Below are positions 14,375-20,921 of a stretch of 21,404 nt of DNA, one piece after another. Positions within the stretch are counted from its first letter, which is position 1. Every line of letters starts with the position of its first letter. Source of the stretch: Syntrophomonadaceae bacterium (GTDB lineage: Bacteria > Bacillota > Dethiobacteria > DTU022); the NCBI GenBank assembly GCA_007130585.1, contig SLSE01000072.1, positions 1-21,404 of the forward strand. Direction: 5' to 3'. The notes under the pieces were generated by a model. That model worked only from the letters and a program-made list of their open reading frames with translations. It was not told where the DNA came from and did not search any database. Made by a program: the position numbers and the translations under genes.

Positions 14375-14400
14375 GCCCCTTACCTGTAATGGTAAGAGGC
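14375..14400 (-). terminator. Rho-independent terminator of tRNA-Sec copy 2
   Basis: Minus strand: GCCTCTTACC pairs with GGTAAGGGGC around a 6-nt loop and is followed by TTTTTATATTATAAAG. The stem resembles the terminator of copy 1 (CTCTTACC/GGTAAGGGG), so the duplication included the 3' flank. It may also end yggT transcripts, although no U-tract follows on the plus strand. Confidence 0.88.
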
Positions 14401-14416
14401 TGCAAGATAATCTACA

Positions 14417-14510
14417 TGGCGGGAGTAGATGGGAATCGAACCCACCGCAGGGGGCTGCCCTGCCACTGGATTTGAAGTCCAGGAGCGCCACCAGGCCGCT
14501 AACTACTCCC
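14417..14510 (-). tRNA. selC: tRNA-Sec(UCA), copy 2
   Basis: A 94-nt selenocysteine tRNA with genomic CCA (14417-14419), identical to the copy at 13531-13624 except at 14490, where the D-loop base differs (T in the RNA-sense strand instead of A). Both versions keep all stems, so both should function. It has its own promoter and terminator. Confidence 0.96.
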
Positions 14511-14548
14511 GAAAACCTTGATTTTATTCAACATGGTTCTCACAGACT

Positions 14549-14577
14549 ATTATATTGCTTTTCCGGCGCCCGGGCAA
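14549..14577 (-). promoter_or_regulatory. Promoter of tRNA-Sec copy 2
   Basis: Minus strand: TTGCCC (14572-14577), 17-bp spacer, perfect TATAAT (14549-14554). It predicts a leader of ~30 nt before the mature 5' end, longer than for copy 1, so the two promoters are unrelated in detail. Confidence 0.7.
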
Positions 14578-14632
14578 GGAGTTGCAACTTCAACACAACC
14601 ACATCGCGGCAAAAGCTCTTCGGGACGGCCGT

Positions 14633-16054
14633 TTAAATTATTTTAAAAAACTCTTCAACCAGTTTCGGGTCAAATTGCGTCCCGGCGTATTTTTTTAATT
14701 CTGCAAGCGCTTCCTCGCGGCTCTTAGCCTTTCGGTAAGGGCGGTCATTGGTCATGGCATCGAAAGCATCTGCTATAGCAAGGATGCGGCATTCCAGGGG
14801 AATATCTTCTCCTTTGAGCCCCAGCGGGTAACCGCTGCCGTCCCATTTTTCATGATGCCGCAGGATCAGGTCGGCAATCCGGGCCAGGTCGGGCGAAGCC
14901 CGGGCGATACGATACCCTTTTTCGGGATGCCCGCGCATAATTTCCCACTCCTGCTCACTTAAACTTCCTTTTTTGAAAAGAATCTGATCGGGTATGCCAA
15001 CTTTACCGAGATCATGGACCCGGGCAACCAGGGAGAGAGCAGACAGCCGGTGCCTGTCAAGCCCGACGGCTTTCCCCATTTTCATGCAATAGTCCTGAAG
15101 ACGGTCAGCGTGCCCGCCGGATATAAAGTCCCGTTCAGAAAGCGCCGCCAGCAGGGCATTAACTACCTGGTTCCGGGCACTCTCACTTCTTTCCTGCTTA
15201 TCCAGCTGAAGATTTTTATTTGCTTCTTTTAATGTATCTTCCAGGGGCTCGGACTGGTCCATGCTGACAGCATAACCAAGGGCTATGCTAACAGGAAGCT
15301 GTTCATTTTTCCGGTTATACTGATCTACTTCACGCTGTATAGCAGTTGCGGTTTCTTCTCCGTGCCGGCCATCGGAGCGAGGCAAAACAGCCACAAACTC
15401 ATCACCACCCACACGGGCCAGTATATCGCCCCTGCGGAGAGGCTTCCCGAGAAGATCCGCACAAACCTGCAGGATTTGATCTCCTGTCTTCTGGCCCATT
15501 GTTTCGTTGATCAATTTCAGGCCGTTCAGATCTGCACTGATAATAACAACCGGATACTCCCGCCCGCCTTCCAGTCTGCCGAGCTCGTTTTCGAAATAAA
15601 CGCGGTTGTAAAGTCCGGTCAGGGGATCGTGTAATGTTAAGTATTTTAACTGATCCTGATCCTTCCGGTGTTGTTCCCGGATTAGGGCGTCGCGCAGTTC
15701 CCGTTCAATAGCAGGCGCCAGGCGGGCGAGATTGTCTTTCATGATATAATCATGCGCGCCCGCTCTCATGGCGTCCACGGCAATTTCTTCCCCGATCGTC
15801 CCCGAAACGATCAGGAATGGCAAATCGCGCCCGCTCGCTTTTAAAACCTGCAGCGCTTCGGGGGCGCTGAAGCGGGGCATGGCATGGTCCGATATAATTA
15901 TCTGCCACCGGCTGTCATCCAGGGCCTTCTTAAGCCCTTCTCTCGTTTCGACCCTGGTATAGACGGTTTCAAATCCGCCCTTTTTTAAGGCCCTTAAAAG
16001 CAGCAGCAAATCGTCTTCAGAGTCTTCCACAATGATTGCTCTTAAAAGAGTCAA
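14633..16054 (-). CDS. Response regulator with receiver, GGDEF and HD-GYP domains (c-di-GMP turnover)
   Basis: A 473-residue soluble signalling protein. Residues 1-125 are a receiver domain with acidic pocket E10/D11 and phosphoacceptor D56 (ISDHAMP). Residues ~138-290 are a diguanylate cyclase domain with an intact GGDEF (216-220) and, five residues before it, an RxxD product-inhibition site (R207-D210). Residues ~300-473 are an HD-GYP phosphodiesterase domain with H347-D348 (HDLGKVGIPD) and HHEKWDGSGYP (400-410). Both catalytic motifs are intact, so it could make and break c-di-GMP, switched by phosphorylation from a histidine kinase not in the window. The start is TTG at 16054, seven bases after AGGAGG. 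No other gene is clearly in its transcript; a sigma-A promoter and a leader hairpin lie upstream. Confidence 0.94.
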   Translation of the reverse strand: MTLLRAIIVEDSEDDLLLLLRALKKGGFETVYTRVETREGLKKALDDSRWQIIISDHAMPRFSAPEALQVLKASGRDLPFLIVSGTIGEEIAVDAMRAGAHDYIMKDNLARLAPAIERELRDALIREQHRKDQDQLKYLTLHDPLTGLYNRVYFENELGRLEGGREYPVVIISADLNGLKLINETMGQKTGDQILQVCADLLGKPLRRGDILARVGGDEFVAVLPRSDGRHGEETATAIQREVDQYNRKNEQLPVSIALGYAVSMDQSEPLEDTLKEANKNLQLDKQERSESARNQVVNALLAALSERDFISGGHADRLQDYCMKMGKAVGLDRHRLSALSLVARVHDLGKVGIPDQILFKKGSLSEQEWEIMRGHPEKGYRIARASPDLARIADLILRHHEKWDGSGYPLGLKGEDIPLECRILAIADAFDAMTNDRPYRKAKSREEALAELKKYAGTQFDPKLVEEFFKII

Positions 16055-16081
16055 AATAGTGCCTCCTGTAATACGGATTCC

Positions 16082-16108
16082 CTGTAGAACCCGGCTCGGC
16101 TTCTACAG
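16082..16108 (-). other. Hairpin in the 5' leader of the GGDEF/HD-GYP gene
   Basis: CTGTAGAA (16082-16089) and TTCTACAG (16101-16108) form a perfect 8-bp stem around an 11-nt GC-rich loop. It would stand at the very 5' end of the transcript from the promoter at 16121-16149, about 28 nt before the start codon. It does not match a c-di-GMP riboswitch as far as I can see; mRNA stabilisation is a simple alternative. Confidence 0.5.
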
Positions 16109-16120
16109 CAATACCTAACC

Positions 16121-16149
16121 ATTTTACCCCAAAAGATTAATTAAGCCAA
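16121..16149 (-). promoter_or_regulatory. Sigma-A-like promoter of the GGDEF/HD-GYP gene
   Basis: Minus strand: TTGGCT (16144-16149), 17-bp spacer, TAAAAT (16121-16126). The -35 overlaps the end of the small receiver-like frame. Both boxes are near consensus, and spacing is ideal. Confidence 0.55.
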
Positions 16150-16287
16150 GCTACAGCCAGGCCCTTCAAATAGTAAGTTGTCCGCGACAATAGTATCCCT
16201 GTTGACTGGAAAGCGGAATAAAGGTTGCTGCAAGCCGGGGCAGAAGGATTTATTGTTATCAATTACGAGCAGGCGAAGAGGTTTCAT
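16141..16287 (-). pseudogene. 48-codon receiver-domain-like remnant or small ORF
   Basis: A short frame starts with ATG at 16287 behind GGGAAGG and ends with TAA at 16141. It begins MKPLRLLVIDNNKSF, which resembles the first beta strand and acidic turn of response-regulator receiver domains (usually LLVVDDNxxF), with the key aspartates changed to Asn. After ~30 residues the similarity fades and the frame stops, far short of a ~120-residue domain. It lies just upstream of the GGDEF/HD-GYP gene on the same strand. A decayed response regulator is the favoured reading; a genuine small protein or chance is possible. Confidence 0.4.
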
Positions 16288-16471
16288 AATGTTACCTTCC
16301 CGGCTCAATGATAGTGCAGTTTAAACCGGAACTTTACTTACCCATAAAGGCAAGTCAGGGCGGGCTTAAAGCTTTCCTGTAATAGGTATCGGTTCTCACA
16401 GCTTTTTTTTAAGGGGAAAATAGTTGCGTTGGTGGAAATCAAATCAGACCGGGAAAGCTATCCGGCGCCGA

Positions 16472-17110
16472 TCAAGTTTCCAGAAGAATTATCCGGTTAC
16501 GGGTTTCGAGTGCGGCAAAGTCAAACTTTTTTTGTATCCAGCGCAGTGACGCCTGGTGATAGAAAAATACATGCGTGGGATCATTTTTATAATACCACTG
16601 CGCAAAATTCAGATCATCATCTATGATTTCCGTCATACAGATCAGCAAACCCTGCGGTTGCAGCAGCGAGCGGAGCAGGGAGAATTCCCGGGCGGGTTTA
16701 CGAAAATGCTCGATCACTTCACTGCAGATAATATAGTTATATTTTCTGTACAGTACAGCAGGATCATCCCAGTAATAAGGATCATATAGTTCAACACCGA
16801 ACCCTTTTTCCCTGAGCATAAAAGCGGCGACAGGACCCGGGCCGGCTCCGTAATCAAGACCGGCCGAATCCGGGGAGTATTTACCGGATATTATTTCGAC
16901 CAGCGGTTTTACAAAATTTTGATAGCCTGAATCATTGACATCATTGTTGTGCAGGTCATAACGGGATTTTTCAGCTTCCGGTGAAAGGTGAACGGCGGGA
17001 TCCATCATGATTCCGCTGCAATGGTGGCAGCGGTAATAATTTTTCTCCCTGAATTTTAAATAATGCTCTGCCGCAGCGCCGCATAGCAAGCACTCAATCT
17101 TATTTTTCAT
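16472..17110 (-). CDS. Zinc-ribbon class I SAM-dependent methyltransferase
   Basis: A 212-residue protein with an N-terminal zinc ribbon (C7-x2-C10 ... C28-x2-C31) and a class I methyltransferase fold: motif I LDYGAGPGPVAAFML (~84-98), the following acidic strand end VELYDPYY, and IICSEVIEHFRKP in the post-I region. It resembles the large group of small methyltransferases that modify sugars, lipids or small molecules; the C-terminal FFYHQASLRWIQKKF is typical of that group. Substrate unknown. It is separated from the upstream cyclase-family gene by a terminator, so it is probably transcribed alone. Start ATG at 17110; the only purine-rich ribosome-site candidate (GGGAG) is rather far upstream. 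Confidence 0.88.
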   Translation of the reverse strand: MKNKIECLLCGAAAEHYLKFREKNYYRCHHCSGIMMDPAVHLSPEAEKSRYDLHNNDVNDSGYQNFVKPLVEIISGKYSPDSAGLDYGAGPGPVAAFMLREKGFGVELYDPYYWDDPAVLYRKYNYIICSEVIEHFRKPAREFSLLRSLLQPQGLLICMTEIIDDDLNFAQWYYKNDPTHVFFYHQASLRWIQKKFDFAALETRNRIILLET

Positions 17111-17148
17111 TTAAGCGGTCCGCTCCCTGTACAAATTATTTTTAATAA

Positions 17149-17182
17149 AGCGGCCCCCGGCAATTAATCCCGGCAGGCCGCT
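17149..17182 (-). terminator. Terminator after the double cyclase-domain gene
   Basis: Minus strand: AGCGGCC (from 17182) pairs with GGCCGCT (to 17149), with an inner CCGG/CCGG pairing, followed by the AT-rich TTATTAAAAATAATT. It lies 43 bp beyond the stop of the cyclase-family gene. Confidence 0.7.
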
Positions 17183-17225
17183 CAATGTCGTTACATTATC
17201 TTAGATCCTTACAAACTATAGTATT

Positions 17226-18890
17226 TTACTCTTTCCAGGCTACGATGCGAGCCCAGCAGGAGGCAAGTTCCATCCCTCTTTGCAGGAAGCAGCCAATGTA
17301 GTAACGGCCTCCAGGCAGGTCATTCATTTCCTTGCCCAGGTTTTCTGCATGAACTACACCGTGCGGGAAAAGGTTGAGGTGCATATCCTGGTAGTACTTG
17401 TCCAGCGGGTACATCTCATCCCAATCTTTACCGTATTTATCAATCAGTTTTTGATTTGCTTCCTCAAATGTCTTTGGATGGAAGATGCGCTGAATGGTGT
17501 TCATGGGGTGTTCCATGGCCACGCAGTCAACCCCCAGCCACTTGATTTTCTTCTTCAGGCACCATTCCGCAAAATCAGGTGACGGGCCCGGGTGCCTGAT
17601 CATGTACCTGAATTCATCAGATTCCTCTTCAGCCCAGCCAAATTTCCCGTAACCGGTCTTGATCAGCAGGATATCGCCTTCCTGGACGTCAACAACCGAC
17701 TCGATCATTTCAGGGCTGTATACGCTGGTATCGCTGACCATTTCCGAAATATCGGCTATCGCTCCGGCACCAACCCAAAAATCAAATGGTGTAGCGCCGA
17801 TGGTCCGTCCGGCAGCATGGAAGTGAGGCTCGCCGTCCATGTGCGTGGCAATGTGAAAACTGCACTTACAGTGCGCATTGTTGCGGCCCAGGCCGAAATA
17901 CTGGCCACCGACACGCTTGGTATAACCAACATTTAGGGGTATGTAGTTTGCCCACTGCGGGGTCTGAACGCTAAAGGGAACCGACAGATCATAAATTTTC
18001 GCGTCGTTCATTTTAGCAAAAAACTCATCATCACTCATGTCCTCGGGCGCTTTTAATGCGGCTACCCTGGACCAGGCAGATTCCACTTCACAAAACGGCA
18101 GCGCTCCAATAAAGACCCAGGCACGCTGGTTGTTCAGTTCGTTTATCTGGCCACCCAGGGATTCGGCGAACAGAAGTCCCGCTTTGGGCATGGTCTGGTG
18201 GGTCAGTTTATAATATTCGTCAACCGGGAACATCTCATCCCAGGTTTTACCATGAGTTTTCTTCAGCTTCGCTTCCGCTTTCTGAAATTCACGATCGTGC
18301 ATATAACGAATATTGGTGTTCATGGGGTGCTCGGCGCAGGCACAATCAACTGCAATCATTTTAAGCTTTTTTTCCAGGGCCCATTCAAAAAATCCCGGCG
18401 CAGGGCCCGGATGGCGGACCAGGTAAGAGAACTCCTTGTTCTCGATACCGCCCTGGCAGGCAGGGTTTTCGCAATCCGGCTGGTCGTAAACATAGCGGCT
18501 GTAGCCCGTATTGATGATTAAAATATCGCCTTCTTTAACCTTGACCTGTTTTTCAATCATTTCCGGGGTATAGAGACTGTAATCGGAAACTTCACCGGAA
18601 ATATCGGCAATAACAGCTTCGCCACTGATATCTTCGAGGGGAATATCGGCTATAGAGCGCATTCCGGAATGAAAAGCAGTGGGCCCAACCAGGTGGGTTC
18701 CCGTATTATTCGACCACTCGATCAGCTGGCCGTTCGCGCCCTGACCACCGTGATACGAACCGGTTACCCGCTTGAAAAAATGAACCTGCAGCGGCATTTC
18801 ACCAGGCCACGGGGGAGTAAAGATACTCAGGGGCTGGGTCAAATCATACCACTTCGCTTTACTGAGCAGTTCAATCATGTTCTTACTCAT
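17226..18890 (-). CDS. Tandem cyclase-family protein (two kynurenine-formamidase-like domains), N-terminal domain degenerate
   Basis: A 554-residue protein made of two homologous cyclase-family halves (~12-280 and ~297-554), while usual members are single domains of 200-270 residues. Both halves repeat YDL(T/S)xP, PEMIE..V.V.EGDIL.I.TGY, VRHPGPAP/IRHPGPSP and VDC...EHPMNT. The metal motif HxxTHxDxxxHF is intact in the second half (H346, H350, D352, H356) but reads N62, H66, V68, A72 in the first, so only one half should be catalytic. Known relatives hydrolyse formyl-kynurenine, isatin or cyclic amides with a divalent metal. AGGAGG lies five bases before the ATG. Adjacent genes give no firm substrate. 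The half lacking ligands may be structural or bind substrate; that is inference. Confidence 0.9.
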   Translation of the reverse strand: MSKNMIELLSKAKWYDLTQPLSIFTPPWPGEMPLQVHFFKRVTGSYHGGQGANGQLIEWSNNTGTHLVGPTAFHSGMRSIADIPLEDISGEAVIADISGEVSDYSLYTPEMIEKQVKVKEGDILIINTGYSRYVYDQPDCENPACQGGIENKEFSYLVRHPGPAPGFFEWALEKKLKMIAVDCACAEHPMNTNIRYMHDREFQKAEAKLKKTHGKTWDEMFPVDEYYKLTHQTMPKAGLLFAESLGGQINELNNQRAWVFIGALPFCEVESAWSRVAALKAPEDMSDDEFFAKMNDAKIYDLSVPFSVQTPQWANYIPLNVGYTKRVGGQYFGLGRNNAHCKCSFHIATHMDGEPHFHAAGRTIGATPFDFWVGAGAIADISEMVSDTSVYSPEMIESVVDVQEGDILLIKTGYGKFGWAEEESDEFRYMIRHPGPSPDFAEWCLKKKIKWLGVDCVAMEHPMNTIQRIFHPKTFEEANQKLIDKYGKDWDEMYPLDKYYQDMHLNLFPHGVVHAENLGKEMNDLPGGRYYIGCFLQRGMELASCWARIVAWKE

Positions 18891-19213
18891 GGCAACCTCC
18901 TATTAAGTTTATTTTATATGATAAAATCGTTCCGATAACGACTTTATACTAAAAATTATGAAGCAATAATCCAGAAATGTCAAACAGAATACAACTTTCA
19001 GGCCATGTATTCAGCCAGCCTGTGCGGCAAAATTCCGGTGGCAAAATACAGAGCAGATATAACCCTCTTTATAATTATTATTATACAAAACACATTAATA
19101 TCCTTTAGAGGTTTACCACAAATCAAAGGGGGTATATTGTTGTTAAGTAATAACTGATCTTTGCCTGGAAAGTAAATCTAATTTGATAAAAAGGTCTATA
19201 AACAAAGCTCTCT
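18891..19213. other. Upstream region of the cyclase-family gene
   Basis: This ~320-bp AT-rich gap contains a possible -10 (TATAAA near 18916 on the minus strand) and a short inverted repeat TCGTT (18927-18931)/AACGA (18937-18941) that could be an operator. I looked for a -24/-12 promoter with correct spacing on the minus strand and found none. No gene is seen. Confidence 0.4.
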
Positions 19214-19251
19214 AAAAAAATGCGGCTACCCGTTGTTCCGGGTAACCGCAT
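19214..19251 (-). terminator. Rho-independent terminator after the MttB-family gene
   Basis: Minus strand: ATGCGGTTACCCG pairs with CGGGTAGCCGCAT (one wobble pair) around a 6-nt loop, followed by a run of seven T. It is a strong terminator about 85 bp after the MttB-family stop and separates it from the cyclase-family gene. Confidence 0.9.
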
Positions 19252-19258
19252 GGTATAA

Positions 19259-19289
19259 GTGGGACAAGGGGACAGGTTCCTTATCTCAC
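19259..19289. repeat. Imperfect hairpin resembling a dispersed GGGACAGGTTCC-type repeat
   Basis: GTGGGACAAGG (19259-19269) and CCTTATCTCAC (19279-19289) form an imperfect stem around GGACAGGTT. GGGACAAGGGGACAGGTTCC-like sequences are, from memory, common as dispersed palindromes in Clostridia genomes and often associated with Y1 (RAYT) transposases. Only one copy, with no transposase, is in the window. Confidence 0.4.
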
Positions 19290-19336
19290 CCATCAGCAAT
19301 GTTCAGGTATATTTCCACTTTAACTTACCGGCCTGC

Positions 19337-20758
19337 TTAAGAGATACCTTCAATATATTTATTCAGTTCTGCCTCTGTTTTTTCGTCAAGTGGCGGGGCT
19401 TCATATTCCTGGAGGACCTGCTTGCAGTATTCATGTGCGCGCTGGGCGGTATCGGTAAGCACTCCCGCCCCGGCATAGTTTTCCCGGGCACTGACAATGG
19501 GAATACGCATATCTTTCATATGGCTGAATGTGTGCTCGTCAGCAATATAGTTTCCGCCGCTGCCTACTTTAATAATGGTATCGACAGCAAGGGTGTCCTC
19601 GTTTACGGGGAATCCCTGAGCGTATGATTTTGCCATGCCAAGCAGCTCATCATCGATAACAAATTTTTCGTAAGACATGGTCATATAGTTCTCCAGCAAT
19701 CCGGCCGAATGGAGCATAAAGTTAATCCCGCTCATAATGCAGGTTATCAATACCAGCAGTGATTCATAACCGCTCTGGGCATCGGGAATCAAGGCATCGG
19801 TCAGGGATCCGCCGCCCCTGGAGGGCACTCCATAGAACCTGGCCAGCTGGGCGATAACTGAAAACATTTTGACCGACTCGGGACTGCCAATCGCCAGGTT
19901 GCCGGTTCTTAAATCTACAACGCTTGAAGCAGACCCAAAAACAACCGGTGTCCCGGGATTAATAAGCTGGGCCATTACGATACCGGAAAGAATTTCTGCA
20001 CACTGCTGGACCAGCGACCCGGCCAGGGTTACCGCGGAAGTAGTTCCGGTCATGGCCAGGGCGGCAATAATTACCGGCTGGTTATTGCGGGCGTAGACCA
20101 TAAGCGCATCAAGCATCCGGGGATCAAATTCCAGGGGGCTGTTAGTATTGATCAGGGAGATTAAAGCGGGGTTTTTCCTTACTTTATCCACTCCGCCAAA
20201 TACTATCCCGGCCATCTCCAGGCTCTCCTGCGCTTTTTTGCTTCCCATTGCGCTGCCCATCAGACATTTGTCGGTGTATTTTACAGCAGCCTGCAGCATT
20301 TTGGCGTGCCTGATCTTATCTTCTATATCGTTAGGCTCAACCAGTACCCCGCCAACAACATCCAGGTTTTCGCTGTTGCCGGCCAGCCTGGTAAAAGCCA
20401 CGTAGTCATCGTAGGTTGCATTTCTTCTTTCGTTTTGAACGTAATCCATTACGTACGGGGAACCGTAGCCCGGGGCGTGTACGGTTGAGTTACCGCCAAT
20501 TACAACGTTGTTTCCGGGATTCCTGGCATGAAGCGTAAATTCAGAGGGGGCCTGCGCGACAAGTTCCATAACCATTTTGGGAGAGAAATAAACGGTTTCC
20601 CCTTCCACCCTGGCCCCGCCTTTTCTTAATATTTCCCTCGCCTCGCCTGATTGAAACTTAATACCATTTTTTTCAAGCACAGAGAGGCTGGCCTGATGAA
20701 TCTTTTCCAGTTCTTCTTCGTTGAGGTAATCAAGTGCTTTTAACGTGCGGTTAATCAT
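19337..20758 (-). CDS. MttB-superfamily methyltransferase, non-pyrrolysine type
   Basis: A 473-residue member of the trimethylamine methyltransferase superfamily. It begins with the family segment LNEEELEKIHQASLSVLEKNGIKF, contains PGYGSPYVMDYVQNERRNATYDDY, and keeps the glycine-rich barrel segments GSASSVVDLRTGNLAIGSPE and RGGGSLTDALIPDAQSGYES. The frame is continuous without an in-frame amber codon, so it belongs with the non-pyrrolysine relatives (such as glycine betaine or carnitine/proline betaine demethylases) that move a methyl group from a quaternary amine to a corrinoid protein. Substrate unknown. The gene lies 163 bp after the pterin-binding methyltransferase on the same strand, with a perfect palindrome between. 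ATG preceded by GGAAGGGTGG. Confidence 0.92.
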   Translation of the reverse strand: MINRTLKALDYLNEEELEKIHQASLSVLEKNGIKFQSGEAREILRKGGARVEGETVYFSPKMVMELVAQAPSEFTLHARNPGNNVVIGGNSTVHAPGYGSPYVMDYVQNERRNATYDDYVAFTRLAGNSENLDVVGGVLVEPNDIEDKIRHAKMLQAAVKYTDKCLMGSAMGSKKAQESLEMAGIVFGGVDKVRKNPALISLINTNSPLEFDPRMLDALMVYARNNQPVIIAALAMTGTTSAVTLAGSLVQQCAEILSGIVMAQLINPGTPVVFGSASSVVDLRTGNLAIGSPESVKMFSVIAQLARFYGVPSRGGGSLTDALIPDAQSGYESLLVLITCIMSGINFMLHSAGLLENYMTMSYEKFVIDDELLGMAKSYAQGFPVNEDTLAVDTIIKVGSGGNYIADEHTFSHMKDMRIPIVSARENYAGAGVLTDTAQRAHEYCKQVLQEYEAPPLDEKTEAELNKYIEGIS

Positions 20759-20841
20759 TATTATCCACCCTTCCTCAAACGCAGCGCTTTAAATCTCTTC
20801 TCAATACCGTTCAACTTAACCCTTCCTTCGCTTGCGGAGAG

Positions 20842-20873
20842 CTTTTAAGGGCAGGGCGCCCTGCCCTTAAAAG
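20842..20873. repeat. Perfect 32-bp palindrome between the two methyl-transfer genes
   Basis: CTTTTAAGGGCAGGGC (20842-20857) is followed at once by its exact reverse complement (20858-20873). In RNA it would form a 14-bp stem with a GGCGCC-centred tip. On the plus strand a GTTTTG follows; on the minus strand (direction of the genes) there is no U-tract, so a simple terminator is doubtful. It may set relative expression by mRNA processing or stability, or bind a regulator. Confidence 0.75.
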
Positions 20874-20921
20874 TTTTGCCAGGTCTGTTAACGGACAAAC
20901 ACAGCAGTTCCGGCTGATCTT

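Noticed and set aside
13531..14510. The two tRNA-Sec copies as att sites of an integrated element
   Set aside because: Both are complete genes with separate promoters and terminators, and the 0.8 kb between them carries only yggT with no integrase or phage genes; a tandem duplication is simpler.
16429..16626. 65-codon plus-strand frame
   Set aside because: Most of it is antisense to the zinc-ribbon methyltransferase, which has clear domain support.
18891..19213. A second -24/-12 promoter upstream of the cyclase-family gene
   Set aside because: Candidate GC/CC pairs on the minus strand have spacings of 11 or 13, not 12.
19337..20758. Pyrrolysine in the MttB-family protein
   Set aside because: The frame is continuous with no in-frame amber codon and spans near the usual family length.
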